DNA from: Thalassospiraceae bacterium LMO-SO8
GTDB taxonomy: Bacteria; Pseudomonadota; Alphaproteobacteria; Rhodospirillales; Casp-alpha2
DNA: 64,000 nucleotides
Direction: 5' to 3'
Assembly (NCBI GenBank): GCA_031655335.1
Contig: CP134226.1
Location: 1,674,001-1,738,000 of the forward strand
The notes below the pieces were generated by a model that saw only the letters and a list, made by a program, of their open reading frames with translations, did not search any database and had not been told where the DNA came from. The position numbers and the translations under genes are program-made. Numbering within the stretch: the stretch's first letter is position 1; every line of letters starts with the position of its first letter. Positions 31,703 through 43,023 of the stretch are shown here, one piece after another.

Positions 31703-32755
31703 TCAGGCCGATTGCCGCTGATTCCGGGCCAGCCGCGCATCCACCGTGGCGACGATCTCGTCGATGTCCGGGTTGCTCATGCCGAGCGAGCGGCCGATCA
31801 GCTGAACCAGTCTGTCGACCCGCTCGATGACCGGCGCGCCGGCGGCCACGGCGCGGGCCACGGACGACGGCTTCAACAGGTTTTCCGCCGCGTTGGCGTA
31901 TTTCTCGAACGGCACGGCGTCGGCCGGATCGGCGCCCAGATTGCGCGCGATGGCGTCGACGTGCTGGTAGATCATGCGGGATTTGCCCAGGTTTTCGTGC
32001 ACGGCGTCGCGGATCGGGCGGACGTCGTCCCGCGTCACGCAGCGGTAGTTGCCCGTCAGCAGCATGGACCATTTCGCAAGCGGCACGAAAATCGAGTCGA
32101 AGGCCTTGAGCTTGACCGGCACGTCCGAGCGTCCGGCGCGCACGGCGGCGATGTCGGCGTCCAGACGGTCGAGCAGCTTGTTGGCGTCGCGGTCGCCGAA
32201 GCGCGCGGCCTTGAAATTGGTCGGCAGGCCGACGTGCAGCACGTTCGCACCTTCTTCCGGCGGGCGGAAGGCCTGGGGGTCGGGGCTGCAAAGCGTCATC
32301 AAATCGGGCTCGAAACGGTCCCAGACCCGGGGGTTGGTATAGGCGGTTTCCAGTTTGCCGGCGTCCAGGCTTGGAATGCGCTTGAGGAACGGCAGCGGCG
32401 GCATGTTCATGATCGACAGGCACGGGATGCCGGCGTCGGCGATGCGGATCAGGAGCGTGCGCAGGGAATGGGCGGAATACTGCGGTTCCTGCATGGCCAG
32501 GCCGACCAGGTCATAGGCCCCGGCGGCGACGTTTTCCGGCGTCTGGGCGTCCAGGCGCCCGGGCAGGTCCTTGGAACGGAAGGTGCGGTGCGCGTCCTCG
32601 CCCTTCAGGCGGATGCGCACGTCCGTGCCTTTTTCATTGATCAGCTTGGCCGTTTCCTCGCGGCAGACCAGGGTCACGTTGTGGCCGGCCATCAACAGTT
32701 TGGTGCCCAGCAGGGAGCCGTAGGAAGCGCCAAGAATGAGAATGTTATGTGCCAT
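31703..32755 (-). CDS. Ketopantoate reductase-like NAD(P)-binding protein
   Basis: A 350-residue protein with an N-terminal Rossmann domain (ILILGASYGSLLGTKLLMAGHNVTLVCR at about residues 4-31) and a helical C-terminal domain. This is the architecture of the ketopantoate reductase/6-phosphogluconate dehydrogenase-like superfamily. The glycine motif is GASYGS rather than GxGxxG, and length and C-terminus differ from standard PanE, so the substrate is probably another 2-oxo acid or opine. It is divergent from an ScfR-type regulator that may control it. A good terminator follows. ATG 32755 is chosen; the 32 residues upstream are not coding-like. Confidence 0.65.
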   Translation of the reverse strand: MAHNILILGASYGSLLGTKLLMAGHNVTLVCREETAKLINEKGTDVRIRLKGEDAHRTFRSKDLPGRLDAQTPENVAAGAYDLVGLAMQEPQYSAHSLRTLLIRIADAGIPCLSIMNMPPLPFLKRIPSLDAGKLETAYTNPRVWDRFEPDLMTLCSPDPQAFRPPEEGANVLHVGLPTNFKAARFGDRDANKLLDRLDADIAAVRAGRSDVPVKLKAFDSIFVPLAKWSMLLTGNYRCVTRDDVRPIRDAVHENLGKSRMIYQHVDAIARNLGADPADAVPFEKYANAAENLLKPSSVARAVAAGAPVIERVDRLVQLIGRSLGMSNPDIDEIVATVDARLARNQRQSA

Positions 32756-32938
32756 GTGGGGTCTCCTCAGATGTCTTTGCTTTCCACCGTCGCCCCTGCA
32801 AGAGGACGATGTCTCGGGCGGGACCCTACGCCTGGTATACCACGGAATCACGTTTTATCGGGTTTATGTGTTATTTGTATTGGCAACATTATTAGTTAAA
32901 TGTAAATTTGTTAATATCGACCCAAAGGAAACACGGTC
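32756..32938. promoter_or_regulatory. A/T-rich divergent promoter region
   Basis: The stretch 32850-32930 is strikingly A/T-rich against its surroundings and lies between the divergent reductase-like gene and the ScfR-type gene. It contains TGTAAATTTGTTAA (32898-32911), reminiscent of the TTTGCAAA half-sites used by related regulators. Specific boxes cannot be fixed by eye. Confidence 0.4.
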
Positions 32939-34351
32939 ATGCGCATGCGCAAAACCCTGGTCGGGCCGCGGCTGCGCCAACTGCGCCGCGAGCACCGCCA
33001 GACCCAGGCGGAGATGGCGGCGGCGCTGGGCGTCTCGACCGCCTATGTGAACCTGCTGGAAAACAACCAGCGGTCGCTGTCGGTGACCATGCTGATGTCC
33101 CTGTCCGACGCCTACGGCGTCGACTGGCGGGATTTGATCAAGGACGAAGGCTCGACCCTCCTGGCCGACCTGCGCAACATGTTGCAGGACCCGCTGTTCG
33201 GCGGCGATCAGCCCGACCTTCAGGAACTGCGCGCCGCCATCGACCACGCGCCCCGGTTGGTCGATCATTTCCTGCATCTCTACCGCAACCACCGCAACGC
33301 GCTGGAAAACATGATGCGCCTCGGCAGCGAAGGCATGCCCGCCGACCTGTTGTCCTCGACGCCGGAACGCATCATCCACGATTTCTTCCGCGACCATTCC
33401 AACCACTTCCCCGACCTGGAGGCGGCGGCGGAACGCCTGCGCGCCGCCACCCCCTGCGAGGTCGACGACGTCTACATGGTGCTCAAGGGCCGTCTCATGC
33501 GGGTGCACGGGATCGAGGTGCGCACCGCCGCCATCGAAGACATGGGTCAGGCGTTGCGCATCCACGACGAGGCGACGTCGATCGTTCATCTGTCGGAAGC
33601 CCTGGATCATCAGAACCGGGTGTTTCAGCTGGCCCATGTGCTTTGTCTGGTTGAACTGCCGGGGATTTTGCAAAAACTCACCGCCGGCAGCGCCCTCAGC
33701 TCCGAGACCGCCGTGGCGCGTTGCCATGTCGAGCTTGCCAACTATTTCGCCGCCGCCTTCCTCATGCCCTATGGTCCGTTCTTCGAGGCGGCGGAGGAAA
33801 CCCGCTATGACGTCGACCGCCTGGCCGCCGCCTTCGGCGTGTCGTTCGAACAGGTCTGCCACCGCCTGACCACCCTGCAACGCGACGGCGCCAAGGGAGT
33901 GCCGTTCTTTTTCCTGCGCGTCGACAAGGCGGGCAACGTGACCAAGCGGTTCAATTCGACCTCGTTCAACATCGCCGATTACGGCGGCGCCTGTCCGGTG
34001 TGGAACATCCATACCTCGTTCCGCACCCCGGGCGTCATCGTGCCGCAGTTCGTGGAACTGCCCGATGGGGAGCGTTTCTTCACCATGTCGCGCACGACGG
34101 AGCGCCCCGTGTTCTCGCGCGACACCCAGGACCGGCGCCTGGCCCTGTCGCTCGGCTGCGAGCTGAAACACGCCCACCGCCTGGCCTATGCCGCCCCCTT
34201 CAACTTCCGGGATGACGAGCTGTTCGCGCCCATCGGCATCAACTGCCACCTCTGTCCGCGCAAGAACTGCTCGCAGCGCGCCCATCAGCCGCTGTTGATG
34301 GACCTGCCCATCGACACCAACCGCCGCGGCAACACGCGCTACGAAAGCTGA
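32939..34351 (+). CDS. ScfR-type XRE regulator with ImmA/IrrE-like and DUF2083 domains
   Basis: A 470-residue regulator. The XRE helix-turn-helix is at about residues 8-62 ([34 protein letters not shown]). A middle domain with [17 protein letters not shown] at about residue 270 is ImmA/IrrE-like but lacks a clear HExxH. The C-terminus holds the cysteine-bearing DUF2083 region ([24 protein letters not shown]). This architecture is that of short-chain fatty acyl-CoA responsive regulators (ScfR, RamB, PccR) controlling acetate, propionate or glyoxylate metabolism. Candidate targets here are the divergent reductase-like gene and perhaps acs at 42 kb. Confidence 0.85.
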   Translation: MRMRKTLVGPRLRQLRREHRQTQAEMAAALGVSTAYVNLLENNQRSLSVTMLMSLSDAYGVDWRDLIKDEGSTLLADLRNMLQDPLFGGDQPDLQELRAAIDHAPRLVDHFLHLYRNHRNALENMMRLGSEGMPADLLSSTPERIIHDFFRDHSNHFPDLEAAAERLRAATPCEVDDVYMVLKGRLMRVHGIEVRTAAIEDMGQALRIHDEATSIVHLSEALDHQNRVFQLAHVLCLVELPGILQKLTAGSALSSETAVARCHVELANYFAAAFLMPYGPFFEAAEETRYDVDRLAAAFGVSFEQVCHRLTTLQRDGAKGVPFFFLRVDKAGNVTKRFNSTSFNIADYGGACPVWNIHTSFRTPGVIVPQFVELPDGERFFTMSRTTERPVFSRDTQDRRLALSLGCELKHAHRLAYAAPFNFRDDELFAPIGINCHLCPRKNCSQRAHQPLLMDLPIDTNRRGNTRYES

Positions 34352-34372
34352 CCGCCGGTCACCTGTGGCGTC

Positions 34373-34385
34373 ATCACAATGTGAT
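34373..34385. promoter_or_regulatory. Palindrome upstream of the molybdenum hydroxylase operon
   Basis: A perfect 13-base palindrome, ATCACA-A-TGTGAT, lies 68 bases before the iorA-like start in the gap after the regulator gene. It has the T-N11-A form of a LysR-type site and could be an operator. Confidence 0.4.
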
Positions 34386-34452
34386 TAGACATTTCGCCCG
34401 GGCGGACGGAACATCAGGGCAATCTCATTCTCGAATTGCGGAGGATCGTCCC

Positions 34453-34908
34453 ATGGCGACCATCAACGTCAACGGCAAGACCGTCACGGTCGACGCCGAC
34501 GGCGCCACGCCCCTGTTGTGGGTGCTGCGCGAATACCTGGACCTGACCGGCGCGAAATACGGCTGCGGCATCGCCGCCTGCGGTGCGTGCACCGTGCATG
34601 TGAACGGCGAGGCCGTGCGGTCCTGCGCCCTGCCGCTGGAAGCCGTCGCCGCGACGGACAAGATCGTCACCATCGAGGGCCTGTCGCCCGACGGCGGCCA
34701 TCCGGTGCAGAAGGCCTGGTTGGACTTGGACGTGCCGCAATGCGGCTACTGTCAGACCGGCATGATCATGGCGGCGGCGGCCTTGCTGGCCAAGAACCCG
34801 AAACCCACGGACGCCGACATCGACGCGGAAATCTCCAACATCTGCCGCTGCGGCACCTATCAGCGCGTGCGCGCCGGCATCCATCAGGCCGCCGGCCGGA
34901 AAGCCTAG
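34453..34908 (+). CDS. [2Fe-2S] subunit of molybdenum hydroxylase (IorA-like)
   Basis: A 151-residue small subunit. Plant-ferredoxin-type cysteines are at 38, 43, 46 and 58 (CGIAACGAC...C), and the second cluster cysteines at 97, 100, 131 and 133 (CGYC...CRC). This two-cluster form is shared by isoquinoline 1-oxidoreductase alpha subunits and related aldehyde dehydrogenases. It passes electrons from the Mo subunit encoded 14 bases downstream. No FAD subunit lies nearby, which fits the Ior/two-subunit class. The ATG follows GGAGGAT at a good distance. Confidence 0.9.
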   Translation: MATINVNGKTVTVDADGATPLLWVLREYLDLTGAKYGCGIAACGACTVHVNGEAVRSCALPLEAVAATDKIVTIEGLSPDGGHPVQKAWLDLDVPQCGYCQTGMIMAAAALLAKNPKPTDADIDAEISNICRCGTYQRVRAGIHQAAGRKA

Positions 34909-34922
34909 GGGGAGGCACGGAC

Positions 34923-37109
34923 ATGACGACATCGACGAACCTTTCCCGCCGCACCTTCCTGGCGGGCGCCGGGGCCGCCGGCCTGGTCCTGGGCTTCCGC
35001 GTGCCGATCCGCACGGGCGGCGGCGCGGCGCTGGCCGGGGCCGGACAGAGCGACGAAATCACCGCCTGGGTGGTGGTCAAGCCCGACGAGACCGTGGTCA
35101 TCCGCATCGCGCGCTCGGAAATGGGGCAGGGCACCCTGACCGGCCTGGCCCAACTGGTGGCCGAGGAACTGGATTGCGACTGGGCCCGCGTCACCACGGA
35201 ATATCCGACGCCGGGCACCAACCTGGCCCGCGGCAAGATCTGGAAAAGCTTCTCAACGGGCGGCAGCCGGGGCATTCGCGGTTCCCACGATTACGTGCGC
35301 GAGGGCGGGGCGGCCGCGCGCCAGATGCTGGTCTCCGCCGCCGCCCAGGCCTGGGGCGTCGCACCCGGGGACTGCACGACGGCCAGGGGCGTCATCACCC
35401 ACGGCGCGAGCGGGAGGACGACGACCTATGGTGCGGTCGCCGAGGCCGCCGCGAAACTGCCCGTGCCGCAGACGGTCGCGCTCAAGGACCCCAAGGACTG
35501 GACCATCGCGGGCAAGCCGCTGAAGCGCCTGGACACCGCCGACAAGCTGACCGGCAAGCAGATCTACGGCACCGATCTGAAACTGCCCGGCATGCTCAAC
35601 GCCGCGATCCGCCAATACCCCCTGTTCGGGGCCAAGCTGACATCCTTCGACGCGTCCAAGGTCATGGGCATGCCGGGGGTCAGGAAGGTGGTGGCCGTCG
35701 GCGACGACGCCGTCGCGGTGATCGCCGACAAATGGTGGCAGGCCAAGACGGCGATCGACGCCCTGCCCATCACCTGGGACGAAGGTCCCCACGCCAAGGT
35801 CGACAGCGCCGACATCCGGGCCATGGTGGCCGAGGGCCTGGATGCCAAGGACGCTTTCGTCGCCAACAAGGTGGGGGATGCCGACCGCGCCATCGCCGGG
35901 TCGGTCAAGCAGGTGCAGGCGACCTATTCCTATCCGTTCCAGCATCACGCGACCATGGAGCCCATGAACGCCACCGCCAAATGGACGGCGGAGCGCTGCG
36001 AGGTCTGGTGCCCGACCCAGAACGGGGAATCGGCGCTCGACGTCACGGCCGAGGCGGCGGGCCTGCCGGCGGATAAATGCGACGTGCACAAGCTTCTGTT
36101 GGGTGGCGGCTTCGGGCGGCGGGGCGCCGGTCCGGTGCACGACTATGTGCGCCAGGCGGTCCTCATCGCCAGGCAGATGCCGGGCACGCCGGTGAAACTT
36201 TTGTGGACCCGGGAAGAGGACATGACCCACGGCGCCTACCATCCGGTCACGCAATGCCGCCTGACGGCGGGGCTCGACGACCAGGGTGAAATCACCGGCC
36301 TGCGCGTGCGCATCTCGGGCCAATCCATCCTGGCCGGCATCATGCCGGGCCGGCTCAAAGGCGGGATGGATCCGGTCACCTTCCAGTGCTTCGCACCCAA
36401 GGGCGACCATGCCATCAGCTACGGCTTCCCCAATCTGCTGGTCGACCACGCCATGCGCAATCCGCACCTGCGGCCCGGGTTCTGGCGCGGCGTCAACGCC
36501 AACCAGAACGTCATCTACCTGGAAAGCTTCATGGACGAACTGGCCCATATCGCGGGCCAGGACCCGCTCGCGTTCCGGCTCAAATACATGAAGGACCATC
36601 CGAAAAGTCAGGCGGTCCTGAAGGCCGTCGCGGAAAAGGCGGGCTGGGGCACGCCGGCGGCCAAGGGCGTGTTCCGCGGTCTCGCCCATTGCACGGCCTT
36701 CGCCAGCCATGTCGCCGCCTGCGCCGAGGTCTCGGTCTCGGCCGACGGCACGGTGAAGATCCACCGCATCGTCGCGGCCACGGATTCCGGCCATGCCGTC
36801 AACCCGCAGCAGATCGCGGCCCAGGTCGAAGGCTCCTTCGTCTATGGGCTCTCGGCCATGCTGATGGGCGAATGCACGGTGAAGGACGGCCGGGTGGAGC
36901 AGCGGAACTTCGACACCTACGAGGTCATGCGCATGAAGGACATGCCCAAGGTCGAGGCCCTGGTCATGCCGTCGGGCGGGTTCTGGGGCGGGGTCGGGGA
37001 GCCGACCATCGCCGTCGCGGCCCCGGCCGTGCTCAACGCCATCTTCGCCGCAACGGGCAAACGTATCCGCGATTTCCCGCTGAAGCACGCGGGCCTGCGC
37101 ATGGCGTAG
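34923..37109 (+). CDS. Molybdopterin-binding subunit of molybdenum hydroxylase (IorB-like)
   Basis: A 728-residue large subunit of the xanthine oxidase superfamily, isoquinoline 1-oxidoreductase type. The N-terminus has a twin-arginine signal (SRRTFLAGAGAAGLVLGF), so the holoenzyme is probably exported folded with its partner. Cofactor-binding stretches such as SEMGQGTLTGLAQLVAEELD, GGGFGRRGA (about residue 395) and GVGEPTIAVAAPAVLNA near the C-terminus are present. The substrate is an aldehyde or N-heterocycle; it cannot be fixed. No cytochrome subunit or XdhC-type maturation factor is next to it. Confidence 0.87.
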   Translation: MTTSTNLSRRTFLAGAGAAGLVLGFRVPIRTGGGAALAGAGQSDEITAWVVVKPDETVVIRIARSEMGQGTLTGLAQLVAEELDCDWARVTTEYPTPGTNLARGKIWKSFSTGGSRGIRGSHDYVREGGAAARQMLVSAAAQAWGVAPGDCTTARGVITHGASGRTTTYGAVAEAAAKLPVPQTVALKDPKDWTIAGKPLKRLDTADKLTGKQIYGTDLKLPGMLNAAIRQYPLFGAKLTSFDASKVMGMPGVRKVVAVGDDAVAVIADKWWQAKTAIDALPITWDEGPHAKVDSADIRAMVAEGLDAKDAFVANKVGDADRAIAGSVKQVQATYSYPFQHHATMEPMNATAKWTAERCEVWCPTQNGESALDVTAEAAGLPADKCDVHKLLLGGGFGRRGAGPVHDYVRQAVLIARQMPGTPVKLLWTREEDMTHGAYHPVTQCRLTAGLDDQGEITGLRVRISGQSILAGIMPGRLKGGMDPVTFQCFAPKGDHAISYGFPNLLVDHAMRNPHLRPGFWRGVNANQNVIYLESFMDELAHIAGQDPLAFRLKYMKDHPKSQAVLKAVAEKAGWGTPAAKGVFRGLAHCTAFASHVAACAEVSVSADGTVKIHRIVAATDSGHAVNPQQIAAQVEGSFVYGLSAMLMGECTVKDGRVEQRNFDTYEVMRMKDMPKVEALVMPSGGFWGGVGEPTIAVAAPAVLNAIFAATGKRIRDFPLKHAGLRMA

Positions 37110-37130
37110 GGCCACGTGCCGAACTGGCGA

Positions 37131-37658
37131 TCAGTCCGTTGTTGCCGAGGGACCATACAGGGAAATCAAGATGTCCCGGACCAGGGTTTCGGGCGGCTGT
37201 TCGGCGTTCAGCGTTAACGCGTCGTGTGGTTCTTCCAAGGCCGCGAACTGGCTGTCTAGAAGACTTGCCGGCATGAAATGCCCGCGCCGCGCTTCTAGGC
37301 GCCGTGCGATGAGATGCCGATCCCCCTTCAAGTAGACCAGCGAGAATGGTGCAGGGCCAAGTGCCTCGCGATAGGCGCGCTTAAGCGCCGAACATGCCAC
37401 GATCATGGGATCTGCTGGTGGTTGGGCGAGCAGCAGTTCCGAGATCGATGCAAGCCACTGCTTTCGGTCATCGTCGGATAGAGGTGAGCCTGCCGCCATC
37501 TTGGCGATGTTGCCTGGCGGATGCAGATCGTCGGCATCCACGAACCGGCCGCCCAGTTCGCTCGCCAGCAGACGTCCTATTGTCGTCTTTCCGGCTCCGG
37601 ACACGCCCATCACGACAATACGGCCATTGGGGGGCTTCAAGGTTCTGTTCCCTGCCAT
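37131..37658 (-). CDS. gntK: Gluconokinase
   Basis: A 175-residue P-loop kinase of the GntK family. The Walker A motif is GVSGAGKTT (about residues 18-26), followed by FVDADDLHPPGNIAKMAAGSPLSDDDR, the gluconate-binding pattern, and the family's CSALKRAYRE. It phosphorylates gluconate to 6-phosphogluconate. Its start lies 22 bases inside the end of gnd, so translation is coupled. It is the last gene of a three-gene lactone/gluconate operon. Confidence 0.92.
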   Translation of the reverse strand: MAGNRTLKPPNGRIVVMGVSGAGKTTIGRLLASELGGRFVDADDLHPPGNIAKMAAGSPLSDDDRKQWLASISELLLAQPPADPMIVACSALKRAYREALGPAPFSLVYLKGDRHLIARRLEARRGHFMPASLLDSQFAALEEPHDALTLNAEQPPETLVRDILISLYGPSATTD

Positions 37659-39037
37659 GGTCCATGACCTTCACTGCCGTCCAGCCGACGAAAACCATGT
37701 GCTCCGAACCTGTCCCGTAGAACCTGAATGAACCTGGTCGACAGGGGCCGGTCGCCAAACCCGTCCAGATAGGTGAGACTGGCGTTCAGGCTTGGTAAAG
37801 GCAAACCCGCCGTGATTCCGATCACGTTGAGACGGCGCAGTGCTTCCAGCCCTTGCGCGGCGACGGATTCCAGGTGCTCGATTCGTGGGTTGCCGGCCAG
37901 GGGAGGATGATTGTTCAACGTGGTCGCCAACGCCTCGGTCATACGGCCCTGAAGAATGCTTCCGGCCCGCCAGACCCGGGCAATTCGGCAAAGTGACAGG
38001 GGCGCGCCAAATCGATTTCCGGTCTCCGACAGCAGTGCGAATCCCTGTTGGAAGGATGCGGCGGAGGCCGCACTGATCGCAGGAGCGACCAGTGCGCTAA
38101 CTTCAGCCGCTTCCGGAAACGCATCCGTCGCAGGTGTCTGTTTCGGCGCGGTGCGGCGACGGAACGCCGCGTTGGCCGAAAAGGCCCTGAACCCGACCGC
38201 CGCCGCGATCGAGGGGACAGCGACACCCGCCTCAGACGCGGCGGTCACCGACCACGCGCCGGTACCGTTCTGCACCGCCCGGTCGTCAACCGAATCGATC
38301 AAAAGCCCGTCTCCATGCGGGTCCGGACAGGCCGCAGATTCGGCTGCAATCTGCGTGAGGAAGCCACCTGCAGGCGTCTCATTCAACTCCGCGAATATCT
38401 CGCCGGCTCGCGCGCCGGGCAGCCCGCATGCCGAGGTTAGCAGGAGATGGACATCGGCGAGCGCCTGCATTACGGCGTATTCTATACCGTTGTGCACCAG
38501 CTTTACGAAATGGCCGGCAGCCCCGGTGCCGAAATGATCGGCGCATGGTTCATCGTCGAACCGCGCCGAAACCCGCTCCAGAAGCGGCCTTACGCGATCC
38601 CATGCCTCAAAGGGGCCTCCCGCCATGATGGCGGGTCCGGACCGTGCTCCGGAAGGCCCGCCGGAAACTCCGATGTTCATGAGCGTTAAGTTCCGCTCGC
38701 TCAACTGACGCTGCCTTCGCTCGGTGTCCTGGGGATGAGAGTTGCCGGCGTCGATGACGACGTCGCGCGGCGAAAGATGAGGGGTCAGCGCCGCCAGGCA
38801 GGAATCGACGGCGGGGCCGCTACGGACCATCAATAGAATTATTCTGCCGGGCTGCAGGCTGTGCACAAGGTCATGCGCGTCATCCGCCAGCGCGATGCCG
38901 AGCGCCGATACTTGGGATAGGCTGCGAATTTGGGCGGAAGGCTCCCATGCGCAGACGTGGACGCCTTGAGATTTCATATTGGCGGCCAAACCCCGACCCA
39001 TGGGGCCCAATCCGATTAGTCCGATTTCGTCATGCAT
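37637..39037 (-). CDS. gnd: 6-phosphogluconate dehydrogenase (decarboxylating)
   Basis: A 466-residue long-form enzyme. The NADP-binding GLGPMGRGLAANM motif is at about residues 8-20. The substrate-binding GVSGGPSGARSGPAIMAGG follows near 125, and the catalytic lysine and glutamate lie in HFVKLVHNGIEY near 180. Product: ribulose 5-phosphate, CO2 and NADPH. Length is normal, but the sequence departs from E. coli-type Gnd in several places (for example GIEYAVMQALAD), so it is a divergent member. It lies between the SMP-30 gene (29-base gap) and gntK. Confidence 0.88.
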   Translation of the reverse strand: MHDEIGLIGLGPMGRGLAANMKSQGVHVCAWEPSAQIRSLSQVSALGIALADDAHDLVHSLQPGRIILLMVRSGPAVDSCLAALTPHLSPRDVVIDAGNSHPQDTERRQRQLSERNLTLMNIGVSGGPSGARSGPAIMAGGPFEAWDRVRPLLERVSARFDDEPCADHFGTGAAGHFVKLVHNGIEYAVMQALADVHLLLTSACGLPGARAGEIFAELNETPAGGFLTQIAAESAACPDPHGDGLLIDSVDDRAVQNGTGAWSVTAASEAGVAVPSIAAAVGFRAFSANAAFRRRTAPKQTPATDAFPEAAEVSALVAPAISAASAASFQQGFALLSETGNRFGAPLSLCRIARVWRAGSILQGRMTEALATTLNNHPPLAGNPRIEHLESVAAQGLEALRRLNVIGITAGLPLPSLNASLTYLDGFGDRPLSTRFIQVLRDRFGAHGFRRLDGSEGHGPWQGTEP

Positions 39038-39066
39038 GATGGTCTCTGCCTATTTCGGACGCGATC

Positions 39067-39933
39067 CTAACCGTTGAACCGATAACCGGGAAGGCCGGCT
39101 ACGCCGGGCGTCGATCGGAAAAGCGAACCTGAAAGCGGAGCCTGGGCGAGCGCCTCGGCATTGAGGCCGATGCGTGCCGACGTGATGTAAAGATCTCGAA
39201 AGTCGGGACCGCCAAAGGCACAACGAGTCGGTCTCGGTACCGGCATGTGAAGGACCCGGTCAATGACGCCGTCGGGTAGGAATCGGGTGACTCGCCAGCC
39301 GTCCCAATGGGCGACCCACAGGCCGCCACTCGCATCTACGGTTAGGCCGTCAGGAAAGCCATCATCTTTGGAAAACGTCGCGAACCGTTTGGGATTGGTC
39401 GCGCTTCCTGTCGTCACATTGTAGTCGAACGCCAAGATCGCGCGTCCGAAGCTGTCGGAAAAGTAAAGCCGATCCCCGGCGGGGCTGAACGCTGGACCAT
39501 TGCAAACCACGAAACCGCCAAACAAACGCCGTATCCCGCCGCCGGGTTCCAACGCGTAGACGTGGCCGGTGGCCTCGACCTCACCGTCATCCATGGAACC
39601 AGCAATGAACCGGCCGGCGGGGTCACAGGTACCGTCGTTGAAGCGATTTTCCGGAAGATGGCGTTCCGGGTCGCCGATCAAAGTGAGCCTGCCGGTATCG
39701 GGGTCGAGATAGGTGAATCCGGTGCTGCATGCGGCCACGAGGCTGCCGTCGCCGCGCAGCGCGATGGCGCCGACCTCTGTCGGAAGATCAACAGACCGGC
39801 GATGGTCGGTGGCAGGCGAGAAGAAGTGAAGTTTGCGGCCCTTGATGTCCAGCCAGATCAGGTGGAGACGGCGTTCGTCCCAAATCACCCCTTCGCCAAG
39901 CTCTGCTTGCCCTTCCCAGACAGGAACTACCAC
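39067..39933 (-). CDS. SMP-30/gluconolactonase family lactonase
   Basis: A 288-residue six-bladed beta-propeller of the SMP-30/regucalcin family. Metal ligands are suggested by EGVIWDERR near residue 13, the NRFNDGTCDPAGRF segment near 98, CNGPAFSPAGDRLYFSDS near 145 and DGLTVDASGGLW near 195. It would open a sugar lactone such as gluconolactone, feeding gluconate to GntK and Gnd encoded just downstream. The start is a GTG. It is the first gene of the operon. Confidence 0.85.
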   Translation of the reverse strand: MVVPVWEGQAELGEGVIWDERRLHLIWLDIKGRKLHFFSPATDHRRSVDLPTEVGAIALRGDGSLVAACSTGFTYLDPDTGRLTLIGDPERHLPENRFNDGTCDPAGRFIAGSMDDGEVEATGHVYALEPGGGIRRLFGGFVVCNGPAFSPAGDRLYFSDSFGRAILAFDYNVTTGSATNPKRFATFSKDDGFPDGLTVDASGGLWVAHWDGWRVTRFLPDGVIDRVLHMPVPRPTRCAFGGPDFRDLYITSARIGLNAEALAQAPLSGSLFRSTPGVAGLPGYRFNG

Positions 39934-40060
39934 GGATTGTGACCAGTGCTTCGATCGTTACTCGGACGCAGTGACTCACAACGGAAACCCCGGCGGACCG
40001 GTACGGTCCAGCCGGGAATTCGGCCCCGTCGATTGACTGTCCCAAAACCAAGAAACGAGA

Positions 40061-42007
<1,947 letters not shown>

Positions 42008-42323
42008 GACGGTAGAAACCTCCCAATATTGCGCGCGGCAAGCGCCGCTTTTTGGCGCGGGGCTGGTCTGCGTCCCGCCCGATCTTGTTCCCTGCGTCAG
42101 CCGGCGGTCTCCGAACCTGGTCGCGCCGGCCGTGCCGTGTGCCGTTTCCCCGATGCCGGGGCCACTCCCCCCGGGTTTCCCCTGCGGTCTCGGATGGTAT
42201 GGCGAAATCTCGCCCGAGAACAAGGCATAGCGCCCCGGGAATCGGCTGGGCGATTCGTTGGATAGGGAAAAATTAGGGATCGCGCAAGTGCGTGTCGGAA
42301 ATTTTTCTTTATTTACAAAGACG
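42008..42323. other. acs leader and promoter region
   Basis: About 316 bases without a gene. The part near the Rieske stop (42260-42335) is A/T-rich. It contains TTTACAAA at 42312-42319 (TTTGTAAA on the acs strand), one base off the TTTGCAAA half-site of ScfR-family regulators, and TTGACG at 42332-42327 as a possible -35. The 5' half is GC-rich leader. Confidence 0.4.
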
Positions 42324-42653
42324 TCAATCGATATTGAAAATATTTACAACGCCGTTTGCGACGCGTGTGTCGATCGGCGTCAGGCCGCGCCCGACGCAGG
42401 GCCCGGCGACGCAATGGCCGTCCTCGATGCGGAACAGGGCGCCGTGGGTGGCGCAGAGGATGTATTCTCCGTCCCGGGTCAGGAACCGCCCCGGCCACAT
42501 GTCCAAGGGCGTGCCGACATGGGGGCAGGAATTGACGTAGGCGAAAACGGTATCGCCTTGGCGGATCGCCATGACCAGCTTGCCCGCGACCTCGAACCCG
42601 GCCGAGCCGCCGTCGGCGATGTCGTCCAATGGGCAGAGGGCGTGTTCCGTCAT
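42324..42653 (-). CDS. Rieske [2Fe-2S] ferredoxin-like protein
   Basis: A 109-residue stand-alone Rieske domain. Cluster ligands are C43-x-H45 ([12 protein letters not shown]) and C67-x2-H70 (CATHGALF). It resembles the small ferredoxins of NirD/BphF type. No oxygenase or nitrite reductase gene adjoins, so its partner is not visible. ATG 42653 was preferred to a GTG 16 codons upstream, whose added residues are Arg/Pro-rich and overlap the preceding gene's stop. Confidence 0.85.
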   Translation of the reverse strand: MTEHALCPLDDIADGGSAGFEVAGKLVMAIRQGDTVFAYVNSCPHVGTPLDMWPGRFLTRDGEYILCATHGALFRIEDGHCVAGPCVGRGLTPIDTRVANGVVNIFNID

Positions 42654-42697
42654 GAAATGTCTCGGGCCGGGTCTCGGTCGGGGGCTTTCGGTTCGGG

Positions 42698-42982
42698 TCA
42701 CTCGGCGGGAATGGTGCGCTTCCAGCGCTTGATGACCGTGCTTTCGAACAGGCCGGCCTTGGCATAGGGGTCGTTCTTGGCGAAGGCTTCGGCGGCGGCG
42801 CGGTCGGGTACGTCGATCACCAGCATGCTGCCGATCATGGAAGCACCGTCGTCGGACTGCATGGGCCCGGCGGTGACGATGATGTCTTTCTGGGACGTGA
42901 GGTATTCCAGATGATCCGGGCGGCTGGCCTGGCGCAGGTCGACATGGCCGGGCTTGTCGATGGCGAAGACGATGAAGTGCAT
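42698..42982 (-). CDS. YCII-related protein
   Basis: A 94-residue alpha-beta barrel of the YCII/YciI family, with the conserved RPDHLEYL (His of the active site), GPMQSDDG and AFAKNDPYAKAGLF segments. This gene usually follows gpsA in alphaproteobacteria, as here. The biochemical role of this family member is unknown; some YCII domains are lactone-forming or dehalogenase-like. Confidence 0.87.
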   Translation of the reverse strand: MHFIVFAIDKPGHVDLRQASRPDHLEYLTSQKDIIVTAGPMQSDDGASMIGSMLVIDVPDRAAAEAFAKNDPYAKAGLFESTVIKRWKRTIPAE

Positions 42983-43023
42983 GGGCGTGTCCTTGGTTAG
43001 GCTTTCGTGGGGAGCATTCGGGT

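Noticed and set aside
34453-37109. Xanthine dehydrogenase or CO dehydrogenase
   Set aside because: There is no FAD subunit, and the Mo subunit has a Tat signal and the Ior-type layout.
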